The notes beneath the pieces were generated by a model that was not told where the DNA came from, did no database searches, and was given only the letters and a program-made list of their open reading frames with translations. The translations under genes and the position numbers were made by a program. DNA of 64,000 bases from NCBI GenBank assembly GCA_029783825.1, contig JAREIK010002984.1, positions 104,030-168,029 of the forward strand, written 5' to 3'. This DNA comes from Sapria himalayana. Taxonomy: Eukaryota > Streptophyta > Magnoliopsida > Malpighiales > Rafflesiaceae. Positions 26,490 through 39,600 of the stretch are shown one piece after another; within the stretch, counting starts at the first letter, position 1; each line of letters begins with the position of its first letter.

Positions 26490-26894
26490 ATGTTTATATA
26501 TCGACCTATCTATCTATCTATCTGTTTATCTTTCTATTTGTCTATATATCTATCAATTTTTTTATCCATATATGTGTGTATCTATCTTTCTACCTATCTA
26601 GCTATGTTTCTATCTACTAATCTATATTTTGCCTATCTATCTATCTGTCTAACTATATAACTATAAATCTAACATTCTATCTGTCTATATATCTATCTTT
26701 TTATCTTTCAATCTATCTATTTTTTATTTGTATATCTGACTATCTCTCTATTTGCCTATTTGTCTATCTACCCATATGTCTAATTGACTATCTATCTACT
26801 TGTCACACTTTGTATCTATCTATCTTTCTATTGCCCGTGTGTCTATCTATATATTTATCAATCTATCAATCTATCAATCTATCTGTATGTCTAT

Positions 26895-26937
<43 letters not shown>

Positions 26938-27849
26938 TATCTATCAATCTTAATAACTGTCTATTTATCGACTTGTCTATCTGTATATGTTTCTATATAT
27001 CTTTATGTCTACTTGTTTGTCTGTCTATATATTTATTTGTTATTTGTGTATCTTTCTATTATCTTATTTGTTTATCTATCTATCTATTTATGTATTTATC
27101 AGTTTGCCAATCTACCTTTCTATCTATCTATCTATTCATCTATTAGACTATCAATCAATCAATCTATCTACCTACCTATAAGGCTATATATGTGTATATC
27201 TCTTTTTCTTTCTATCTAACTATCTATCAATCTATCTGTATGTCTATCTTTTTATTTACCTATCTTTCTCTATCTATCACTCTATCTATCTTTTAGTATA
27301 TAATTCTATTAGTCTAGTTGACTATCAATCAATCAATCAATCAATTAATATATCTTTCTATCTAACTGTCAATATGTAAATCAATGTATCTATTTATCTA
27401 TCTTAATATCCAACTATCTATTAGTCTATCACTATATAAGTCTATTATTTTATTAGTTTATCTGACTATTTATTTATCTATCAATTTTTTATCTGTCTAT
27501 ATCTATCTATCAAACTATCAATTAATATGCCTATTTACCTATCAGACTATCTAAATATGAGTTTATGTGTTGATCTATCTATTTTTTTATCTATCTATTT
27601 ATCTACCTATCTATCCATCTTTATATCTATCTATCTATCTATTTATCTATACATCTATTTATCTATTTATCTGGGTAACTATCTATCTATCTGAAAATTT
27701 GTCTATATGTCAATATTTCTATCTCGCTATATGCCTTTTAGTTTATCAATCTATAAGTCTATGTGTTTATCTATCTATCTATCTAATTGTTTATATGTCT
27801 ATTTGTCTCTATGTCTATCTGGCTATCTGTATATCTATCTATCATTATA

Positions 27850-28185
27850 TATATATATATCTATCAATCAAAATATCAATCTGTATATCTATCTACAGTC
27901 TATCTATCTATATTTCTATCTATCTATCGATCAATCTATTTGTCTAAATGTCTATCTATAAATATATGTAACTATCTAACTATCTATCTTTTTATCTATC
28001 TGTCTGTCTATCTATAAATATCTATATGTCTCTATTTATTTATTTATCTATATATCTATCAAAATATCAATCTGTATATCTATCTACAGTCTATCTATCT
28101 ATATTTCTATCTATCGATCAATCTATTTGTCTAAATGTCTATCTATAAATATATGTAACTATCTAACTATCTATCTTTTTACCTG
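27850..28185 (+). repeat. Near-identical tandem duplication, offset about 190 bp
   Basis: The stretch with ATCAATCTGTATATCTATCT, CAGTCTATC, CGATCAATCTATTTGTC and AAATATATGTAACTATCTAA is present at about 27870-28005 and 28060-28180 with few differences. Confidence 0.85.
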
Positions 28186-29854
28186 TCTATCCATCTAACT
28201 ATTTAACTATTTTTGTCTATCAGTCTATTAGTCAATTTGTCTATCTATCTATATATATACATATCATATCAATCTATCAATATGTATATCTATCTATTTG
28301 TTTGTCTATCTATCAATCTGTTTATCTATCTATCTAGCTAGCTATCTATCTTTCTATATATATGTCTGTCTATCTTTCTATCTATCTAATGGTCGATCGA
28401 TCGATCTATATATCTATCTATCTTACTATCTATCTATATATTTATCTATCTGTGTATCTATCTATTTGTTTTTCAGTCTATTAATCAATATGTCTATCTA
28501 TCTATCTATCTATTTCTCTAACAATCTATATGTCTATGTATTTATCTATATATTTGTCTCTCTAACAATCTTTATATCAATATATTTGTCCATATGACTA
28601 ACTTTATATTTGTCTATTTATTTATCTGTCTATGTATTTACTTTTCTATCTATCTATGTATCTTTTCGTCTATCTATCAATATGCCAATCTTTCAATCTA
28701 TCTATCTAATTATTTTTCTGTCTAATTCACTAACTAACTAACAATCAATCTATTTATTTGTCTATCTCTCTAACTATTTTACTATCTTTCTATCAATTAG
28801 TTTATAAGTCTATTTATCTTTTATCTTTCTTACTATCTGTCTAAGTGTATGTCTATCTAACTATTTATTTGTCTATATATCTATTTGTTTATTAGCCTAT
28901 TTGTTTATTTATCTATTTGTCAATCTATCTATCAGTAAATTTGTCTATCTTTCTATCTATCTATCTGTATATCTATCTATCTTTATATCTATTTATCTGT
29001 CTATTTGTCTATCTCTCCATCTCTCAATTTATCATTCTATCTATATGTTTGTATGATTATCTATCTATCTATATAATTGTCTAACAGTCTACTTGTCTAT
29101 CTAATATTTATATATTTGGCTATCTACTAAACTATCTAACCGTATATTAGTCTATTAATATAATTGTCTATCTGCCAATCTATGTGTCTATTTATGTCTC
29201 TATATTTCTATGTGTCTATATATTAATCTTTCTATTTATCTATCTGTCTATTTATCAATCTTATTTTTTTTATCTATTTATATATTTTTGTATTTAATCT
29301 ATTGTATATCTATCTATTTTTTATCATCTATGTTTATATGTATATATCTATCTATAAGTCCATCTATGTGTTTGTCTAGCTATGTATCTATCTGTCTGTC
29401 TATCAATGTATCTATCAAACTATCTATTATCTACCTATCTATCTATTTCTATATCTATCAATCTATTTATATATCTATATGTATATCTATCTATCTATCT
29501 TTCTATGTATATATCTATCTATCTATATTTTTATCTATCAACATGTATATCTATCTATTAATCTACAATTTATTTATCTATATATTTGCATATCTATCTA
29601 TCTATCTATTAATCAAATTGTCTAACTATCTAAATATTTAACTATCTATCTATCTATTTGTGTATATATCTATATATGTATATATCTTTATATCTATATA
29701 TCGATGTATATATCTACCTATCTTCTAATCTAGCTATTTGTCTATCTATCTATATATTTGTTTATCTGACTATCTTTAAATTTATCTATTCGACTATCTA
29801 ATTGTCTATCTGTCTATGTTTCTATATGTATATCTATTTGTCTGTATGTTTATC

Positions 29855-29889
<35 letters not shown>

Positions 29890-29894
<5 letters not shown>

Positions 29895-30086
29895 GTATCT
29901 ATTTATCTATATATATTTATCTATTTATATATTTATCTGTGTCAATCTATCTATCTATATATATTTATCTATTTATATATTTATCTGTGTCAATCTATCT
30001 ATCTATATAACTATCTATCTTTCAATCTATCTATCTGTCTAACTATCTATATTTTTTGTATTTTACTCTATCATGTCTATAAGTCA

Positions 30087-30140
<54 letters not shown>

Positions 30141-30310
30141 GTGTGTGTCTATCTATCTATATATCTATCTATTTATATATTTATCTATGTGTCAATCTAT
30201 CTATCTATATAACTATCTATCTTTCAATCAATCTATCTGTCTAACTATCTATCTTTTTTGTATTTTACTCTATTCATCTATAAGTCAATTAATATATATA
30301 TATATATATA
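29890..30310 (+). repeat. Nested duplications with AT and GT runs
   Basis: A 49-50 bp unit containing TTTATCTGTGTCAATCTATC is repeated in tandem at about 29905-30002. The following block (TTTTGTATTTTACTCTAT and TATAAGTCAATTAATATATA) recurs about 200 bp downstream. A pure GT run lies at 30125-30148 between two AT runs. Confidence 0.82.
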
Positions 30311-30816
30311 TATCTTCTATGTATCAGTCTAATTGTCAATTTGTATATCGATATATTTATTTATCTATCTAACTATCCAAATATCCATTAGTGTATCAAT
30401 CTATCACTTTATAAGCCAATATATCTATTATTTTATTAATCTATCATTCTATTTTTCTACATGTGTATATATCAATCTTTCTTTCTTTCTTTCTATCTAT
30501 TTATTTTCCTATCACTCTATATGTTTATCTCTTTATATAACTATTTGTCTATCAGTCTATATAACTATTTGTCTATCAGTCATATAACTATTTGTCTATC
30601 AGTCTATATAACTATTTGTCTATCTTTCTATATCTATTTCTATGTTTCTTTTATATGTCTATTTGTCTATCTATCTATCTATATATCTCATTATTTATTT
30701 AATTGTCTAACTATCTATCTTTCTATCTATCTATCTCTATAACTATCTAACTAACTATTTTCTATCTATCTATTAGTCTATCTATCCATCTGATTATCTA
30801 TATGTATGTTTATGTG

Positions 30817-30849
<33 letters not shown>

Positions 30850-30851
<2 letters not shown>

Positions 30852-31275
30852 CATTCTATATCTATATATCTATCTATCTATCTATTTATTAATCTATCTA
30901 CCTACCTACCTATCTATCTATCTATCTATTGGTCTATATGGCTATGTCTCTATATCTATATCTACCTTTTAGTTTATTTGTATATAAGTCTATGTATCTA
31001 TCTATCAATATATCTAATTGTCTATCAATTTGTCTTTATATCTATCTATCTATTGTCAATCTATCTGAATATCTATCTATCTATCTGTCTGTCTATCTTT
31101 CTATCTATTATCTATCTATCAGTTTATCTATCTATATGTCTATCTATCTATCTAACTATCTATTTCTTTATAGGTCTATATGTCTATCAATCAATCTATA
31201 TAACTATTTATCTATCTATCAGTCAAACTATTTAACAATTTTTTTTATAAATATTTCTATCAATAAATTAGTGTG

Positions 31276-31306
<31 letters not shown>

Positions 31307-31364
31307 CCATCTATAAATATATCTATTTATATTTTTCTATGTCTATCTATTTATCAATCTATCA

Positions 31365-31417
<53 letters not shown>

Positions 31418-31645
31418 TATATATCTATCTATCTGTCTGTGTATTTATTTATCTATCTATCTATATGTCTATCTAATTATCTATCTATCTATATGTCTAT
31501 TTATTTATAAATCCTTTTGTCTATATATATATATATATATATGTCTATATATCTATCTATCTGTCTGTGTATTTATTTATCTATCTATCTGTATGTCTAT
31601 CTAATTATCTATCTATCTATATGTCTATTTATTTATAAATCCTTT

Positions 31646-31676
<31 letters not shown>

Positions 31677-32330
31677 CTTTCTATATCTATATATCTATCT
31701 ATCTATCTATTTATTAATCTATCTACCTACCTACCTATCTATCTATCTATCTATTGGTCTATATGGCTATGTCTCTATATCTATATCTACCTTTTAGTTT
31801 ATTTGTATATAAGTCTAAATATCTATCTATCAATATATCTAATTGTCTATCAATTTGTCTTTATATCTATCTATCTATTGTCAATCTATCTGAATATCTA
31901 TCTATCTATCTGTCTGTCTATCTTACTATCTATTATCTATCTATCAGTTTATCTATCTATATGTCTATCTATCTATCTAACTATCTATTTCTTTATAGGT
32001 CTATATGTCTATCAATCAATCTATATAACTATTTATCTATCTATCTGTCAAACTATTTAACTATTTTTTTTATAAATATTTCTATCAATAAATTAGTGTG
32101 TATGTATATATATATATATCCATCTATAAATATATCTATTTATATTTTTCTATGTCTATCTATCTATTTATCAATCTATCAAACTATATATATATATATA
32201 TGTCTATATATCTATCTATCTGTATGTGTATTTATTTATCTATCTATCTGTATGTCTATCTAATTATCTATCTATCTATATGTCTATTTATTTATAAATC
32301 CTTTTGTCTATATATATATATATATATATC
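30850..32330 (+). repeat. 825-bp tandem duplication with internal 128-bp repeat
   Basis: The sequence from about 30850 is repeated at an offset of exactly 825 bp for the GGTCTATATGGCTATGTCTC landmark (30929 versus 31754 in frame terms). It stays nearly identical for over 400 bp. Inside copy 1, the block TGTCTATATATCTATCTATC through AAATCCTTTTGTC occurs twice at an offset of 128 bp (31413 and 31541). Copy 2 has it once, near 32200. The high identity implies a recent event. Confidence 0.88.
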
Positions 32331-33493
32331 TATCTATCTATCTATCACTCTATTTATCTATCTATGTATCTATCTTTTTAATAGTCTTTTAGAATATAAG
32401 TCTATATATTTATCTATCTATCTATTTATCTATCTATATATTTGTCTAACTATATATATGACTATCTCTTTATCTGGATATCTATCTATTTTCTATCTTT
32501 CTATCTATATATGTTTATTTATTTAACTTTCTATTTGTCTATTTATCTAACTATCTATGTATCTAATTTTTTATATATCAATCTATTTATCTATTTATCT
32601 ATTTATCTATTTATCTATTTATCTTTCTATCTATCTAATTCACTAACTAATTAACAATCTATTTGTCATCTGTCTATCTGTCAATTTTTCTATCAGTTTA
32701 ATTTTTTAACTTTTTGTTTGTCTAATAGTTTATCTATCTTTCTTTCTATATGTCTATATGTATGTCTATCTACCTATTTATTCATTATGTATCTATCTAA
32801 CTATTTATTTGTGTCTATATGTCTATCTTATAATCTATCAATCTACCTATATGTCTACTCTCAATCTATCCATCTATATATCTATCTATCTTTCCATCTT
32901 TCTATTTGTCTATCTATCTTTCTATCTATCAATTTATTAATCTATCTATATGTCTATGTCTATTAGTATATCTATATAATAGTGTTACTATCTAATTGTC
33001 TATCTAACAATTTATCTATACATCTATTTATCAAATTATATAATTGCCTTTTAGTCTATCTTTCTAATTGTCTATCTGTTTATCTATTTATGGCAATATG
33101 TTTAAATGTTTCTATCTATATATCTGTATATTGGTCAATCTATCTATCTATCTTATGTTCATTTTTCTGTCTATCTAATAATTAGTGTATCTACCTTTCT
33201 ATTTATATGTCTATTTGTCTATCTCTCTATGTTTCAATGTGTTTACCAATCTATCTATCTATATGTATATCTATCTATCATTCTATCTATCATTCTATCT
33301 ATCTATCTATATATATATATCTATCTCTCTTCCTATTTATCTATCTATCTCTCTATTTATATATCTTTATATCTATAAATCTATCTATCTATCAGTCTAT
33401 CTATCAATCAATCAATCTTTCTTTCTTTCTTTCTATTTCTCTATCTATCTATATTTATGTCTATCTATCTATGTGTCTATTTATCTATGTATC

Positions 33494-33587
33494 AATGATT
33501 TGTTTATCTATCTATCCCCATATCTATCTATCTACGTATCTATGATTTGTTTATCTATCTATCCCCATATCTATCTATCTATCAATT
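33494..33587 (+). repeat. 47-bp tandem duplication
   Basis: The string ATGATTTGTTTATC followed by TATCTATCCCCATATC occurs at 33495 and 33542. CCCC is rare in the array, which makes the duplication easy to see. Confidence 0.9.
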
Positions 33588-34678
33588 TACTTTTAATTAA
33601 ATACTTAGCTATCTATCTATTTATCTATCTATTTATGTAATTATATATATATATATATATCTATATATCTACTTATATTCTAATCAGGTTATCTTTATCT
33701 ATCTATATGTTTATTTGACTATCTATGTATCAATCTATTTGACTATCTATCTATCTATCTAACTATTTAATTATCTGTCTATCTATATTTTAATCTATCT
33801 ACTTATCTATCTATTTGTCTATCTATCTATTTATCTATCTTTATATCTCCCCATCTATCAATTTGCATGTCTGTATATCTATCTATCTATCTATTTATCA
33901 ATCTATATATCTATCTATCTATCTAGCTATTTATTTAGCTATCTAACTTTTGATTTGTAAATCTATCTATCTATATTTCTTTTTATCTATGTATATGTCT
34001 ATTTGTTTATTTGTATATCAACCTATTAGTATATCTAGGTATCTATCAATATGTCTATCTATATGTCTATCTATCTATCTATATGTCTATCTATGTATCT
34101 TTTTATCTATCTATCATTTTATATGTTTACCTATCTTTCTATATGACTATTTGTATATCTATCTAGCTATCAATCTAAGTGCATATCTATCCTATGTGTA
34201 TCTATCTTTTTGTCTATCTACATATCTATCTATTTATCTATGTGTCTATCTGGTTATTTGACAATCTATCTATTTATCTATCTATCTATCTATTTATCTC
34301 TTTATTTGTCGATCTATCTATTTATCAATCTATACAGCTTTATATCTATCAATATCTCTATCTATCTTTCTGTCTATCTCTCTATCTTTTTATCTATCTA
34401 TTTTCCAAGCCATATTTCTGCCTATCTTTATATCTATCTATCCTATAATTTATATATATATATTATCTATCTACATATTTATTTAACTATCTATCTATCT
34501 GTCTATTTATCTATCTTTTTATCAATCAATCAATCTGTCTGTATATCTATCTATTTATCTGTCTGTCTGTCTGCCTATCTATCTATCTATCTATCTGTGT
34601 ATCTATCTATCTATTTATATATCTACCTGTCTATATATCTAGCTATCTATCTATCTATTTTTCTATTTATCTATTTCT

Positions 34679-34720
34679 CTGTGTGTGTGTGTGTGTGTGT
34701 ATGTATATATATATATATAT
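34679..34720. repeat. (GT)n-(AT)n compound microsatellite inside A5
   Basis: A run of about ten GT units (34681-34700) is followed by GTAT and then an AT run. It is flanked by CTAT units. Confidence 0.93.
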
Positions 34721-36045
34721 GAATATTTGTATATATGTCTCTTTATCTAAATATCTAATTATCTATTCGTCTATTCATCTATTAGACTATAAGTATATTT
34801 CTCTATCTGTGAATCTATTTATCATTATATGTATCTTTATGTCTATGTTTCCATATATCTATCTATCTCTCTATAGATCTATATATTTGCATATATGTCT
34901 ATGTGTCTAGATGTCAATCAATCAATCTATCTGTCTATCTAACTAACTATCAATCTATCTCTATAAATGTCTATTAGTCTATTAGTCTATCTTTTTTTTC
35001 TAGCTATCAATCTTGTTTTCTATCTGTCTGTTTGTATGTTTGTCTATCCGCCTATCTATCTATCAATATATCTATCTATCTATTCATCAATCTATCTATC
35101 TATATATCTATCTTTCCATATATATATTATTTATCTTTCTATCTAACTTTTTGTCTATCTATCTTTTTATATATTTTTCTATCTATCTATCTAATCTATT
35201 TGTTTATCTATTAATCAATAAAACTATCTAGCTATCTATATATCTCTCTGCCTATCTTTTTTTCTATCTCTCTATCTATCTTTTTGTCTATCAATATATC
35301 TATCTGTCTATCTATATAACTATAAATTTAGTCTATTTGTCTAACTATCTATCTATATGTCTATCTATCTGTCGACTATCTATTTATCTATATATTTATG
35401 TATCTATCTTTTTCTCTATCTATTTGTCTATTTATCTAATTATTTATGTCTATCAATTTATCTATATATGTGTATATATATCTATATATTTATATATCTA
35501 TATATATATATATATCGATGTATATATTTACCTATCTTCTAAATGGCTATTTGTATATCTACCTATCAATATATCAATCTGACTATGTATCTATTAATCT
35601 ATTTAACTAACTAACTAACTTTCTATCTATGGGTCTATCTATCTCTATGTCGGTCGATCTATCAATCTATATGTCGATCTATCTATCTATCTATATGTCT
35701 ATCTGTGTATCTATCTATCTATCTAGCTATATATATATATATATCTGTTTATCTATCTATTTATCTATGTGTATATTTGTTTGTGTCAATCTAACTATGT
35801 AACTATCTATATTTTGATCTATCTGTCTAACTATCTATCTTTTATTTTTTTAGTTTATTAGTCTATATGACAATAAATCAATCTATCTGTCTATATATCT
35901 ATCTATTAATTTTCTGTATGTCTAACTATCTATTTGTGTATCCAAATATATGTTTATCTGTATAATTATCTAAATATCTATTAGTCTATTAGTCTATCCA
36001 TTTATAAGTCAAATCTATCTATTTATTTAAGTATCTATCTTTGTA

Positions 36046-36210
36046 TATTTGTCATGTATGAGTAATCTTTATATAATAGTCATGATCTACGATAGATAAG
36101 AGTCTGTACAATTTCATTTGTTTCTACTAATAGATACACTAGAAGTTCATTGGTATATCTATCATCTACCAATGTCTTTCATTTATCTTTGTGTATATCT
36201 ATATGTCTAT
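36046..36210. other. Unique spacer at the centre of the CTAT/GATA inversion, with hairpin
   Basis: About 165 bp of mostly non-repeat DNA separates the CTAT array (left) from the GATA array (right). It has a perfect 8-bp stem, CATTGGTA at 36148-36155 and TACCAATG at 36167-36174, with an 11-nt loop. No gene is seen. It is the symmetry centre of an inverted pair of arrays of at least 11 kb. Confidence 0.75.
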
Positions 36211-36638
36211 CTTGATATACAGATATAGAGATAAATAAAGACATATAACACAGATAGATAGAGATCTAGATAGATAGATAAATGGATAGATAGATAGATA
36301 GACAAATAGATTAAAAGACAAATAGTGAGATATAGATAAATAGATAGAGAGATACACAAATAGATGATAGATTATTAGAGAGAGAAAGATAGAAATTTAG
36401 ATAAATAGAAAGAAAGATAGATAGATACACTAGTAGATAGAAAGTTAGATAATCATAGAGACAGACATATAGATAGATAGATAGACATATATATAGAAAA
36501 AATAATAGATAGATTAATATATAGATAGAAAGATTGACATATATATAGGTGTATATATATAGAAAGATAGATGGATACATTGATAGACAGATAAACAAAT
36601 AGATCAATAAAAAGAAAAAAAGATACACAAATAGATAG

Positions 36639-36669
<31 letters not shown>

Positions 36670-39600
36670 TAGATAAATAGAGACTGATAGATAACAGACA
36701 GATAGAATGATAGATATATAGCTATATAGATAGATAGATATACTAAAAGATAGACTGGAAGACAAATAGACAGATAGACAAATAGATAGATAGATTGATT
36801 GACATATTGAAAGAAATATAGATAGACAGATAAATAGATAGATAAATAGATAATTAGTTATAAATATAGATAGATTGATAGAAATATAGATAGATAAACA
36901 AATAGAAAAAAAGATAGATAGATAGACAAATAGATGGATAGACAGATGGATAGACAGATGGACAGACAAATATACAGAAAGAAAGAAAGTTAGATAGATA
37001 GATAGATAGGCAAATAGATAGATAGATAGACAGATAGACATATAAATATATTTAAAGAAATCATGATTATGAAATATAAAAATAGATAGATAGTGAGACA
37101 ATTAGATAGATAAAAGATAGACTAATAGACACCTAGATAGATAGATAGATAATAAAGAGATAGATAGATAGATATATAAATAGACTGATATACATATAGA
37201 GAGATAGATAGACATAAAGGTAGATTGAAAGTCAAATTTAGAGATAGATATTTAGATGAATAGATAGATAGACATAAATAATTATATAGATAGAAGATTG
37301 ATATAAATTTAGATAGACAGATGGATAAATAGATAAATAGATAGTTAGATGATAGATAAATATATAGATAGATATATAAATAGATAGATATATAGATAGA
37401 TAGATATATTGATAGATAGAGATATAGATAGATACATAGATACGTAGACATATAGATAAATAGATATATAAATAAATAAACAGATAGATAGATAGATAGA
37501 CAAATGGATAGAAACTTCATAATATAGATAGATAGAAAAATAGAAAAATAGATATATAGATACATAGATAGATAGATAATAAAAAGATAGAATGTTTGAA
37601 AAATAGAAAAAATATAAAGATAGATAGATATACATATAGACATATATACAAATAGAAAGAAAGAAAGAAAAATTGTAAAATTGATTGATTGAAAGAAATA
37701 TAGATAGACAGATAGATAGGCAAAATAAATATATAAATTGAAAGATAGACAGCTAGAGAGATTGACAAATAGATAGATATATACATAGACAGATACCTAG
37801 ATATTTAGAAAAATATATATGGAAGTTAGAGAAATTGATAGACAAAAGAGAGATAAATAAATAGACGCATATATAGATTAGATAAAAAGATATTTAGATA
37901 GATAGACAAATAGATAGATAGATTGATTGACAGATAGATAGATAGATAGATAGACAGATAGATAGATAGACAGATAGATAGAAAGATAGACAAATAGATA
38001 GAAGATAGACAAATAGATAGATAGACAGACATAAAGATTGAATGAAAGACATACTGATAAATATAAAGACCAATAAATAGATAGACAAATAGACAAATAG
38101 ATAGAAAACTAGATATTAAAAATGATAGATAGAAAGATAGATAGACAAAAAATAGATAGACAATTAGATATATAGATAGATAATTAGATCAATAGATAGA
38201 AATATAGAAAGATAAAAAGATAGATAGAAAGATAGATAGATAGATAGATAAATAGATAGACAGATAGATAGAGAGAGATATAGTGAAATAGTTAGATATA
38301 CAGATAGAAATATTAATAGATAGATAGACAGATAGACAAATAGATAAATAGATAAAGAGATAGATAGAAATATAGATATAGACACAGATAGAAAGATAGA
38401 TATGAATAAAGATAGACAGATATATAGATAGATAGAAATAGACATATAGATAGACACATAGATAGATAGAATAAGAAACACATAGATAGATATATAGATA
38501 AAAATATAGATTGATAGGAAGATCAACAGAAAGTCAGATTCACAAATATATAGATATATAGATAGATAGATAGATAGACAGACAGACAAATTGACAAATA
38601 GATAGATGTATAGCTAGATAGATAGAGATATAGATAGATATTCACAATGATAGAAAGTCAAAAAGATAGATAAATAGATAGACATATATTCATATAGATA
38701 GATAGACAAATAGAAAGATTGACATATAAAAGATAGATAGATAGATTGATATATAGATAAATAAATAGATAGATAGATAGATATATAGATATATATATAT
38801 ATATATATATATATAAACAGATGAAAGATATATGGAAACAAATATAGAAAAATAGATAGAATCAAAGAATATAAAGATACACAAATAGATAGATAGACAA
38901 ATACAACGATAGTTAAATAAATACTTAAATATATAGAAAGACTGATAATGAAATATATAGATAGATAGATAGATACACAAGTAGAGAGATATATAGAATG
39001 ATAGACAATAGAGATATAGACAAATATATTTATAGATAGATAGAAAAATACACAGATCGATAGACTAATATACATATAGAAAGATATATATATATATACA
39101 TAGATAGATAGACAAATAGATAGATAGACAGATAAAAAAGATAGGCAGATACAGGCATAGACATATAAACAAATAGATAGATAGACAATTGGACATATTG
39201 ACCTGATAGACAAATAGATAGATAGATAGATAGACAAATAAGCAGATAGATCGATAAACAAATAAACATATAGACAGATAAATAAATAGAAAAATAGATA
39301 GATAAAAATATAGATAGATAGATGTGAGATAGATAGATAGTGTGATATATAGATAGATATAAATATAGATAGATATATAGATAGAAAAATAGACATATAG
39401 AAAGACAAATAGACATATAGAAATATTGATAGATATACAAATAGATAGATAGACACATTGAAATATTGATAGATAGACAAATAAATATATAGCAAATATT
39501 AAGATGGACAGATAGACAATTGAAAATTAAACAGATATTCAGATAGATAGATTGAAAAATAGAAAGATAATAAGATAGATAGGCAGACAGACAGACATAT

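Larger units (their letters stand above)
18664..36045 (+). repeat. Degenerate CTAT/CTGT tetranucleotide array A5 (about 17.4 kb)
   Basis: This is the largest array, with CTAT-type units on the plus strand. Variants CTGT (GACA on the other strand), TTAT, CAAT, CTTT and CTAC are scattered throughout. Pure AT runs occur near 22095, 23635, 26900, 29865, 30095, 31285, 31375 and 31655. No embedded gene or transposon was seen. Frames up to about 197 codons encode Leu/Ser/Ile/Tyr repeats only. Local tandem duplications at several scales (see separate entries) show that it grew by segment duplication as well as by slippage. Confidence 0.95.

Noticed and set aside
38614..39495. 293-codon minus-strand frame rich in Leu, Ser, Ile and Tyr, and all similar frames in the arrays
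   Set aside because: The protein is a direct readout of the GATA/CTAT period. All three frames on that strand give the same kind of peptide, there is no codon structure or domain, and starts are arbitrary.
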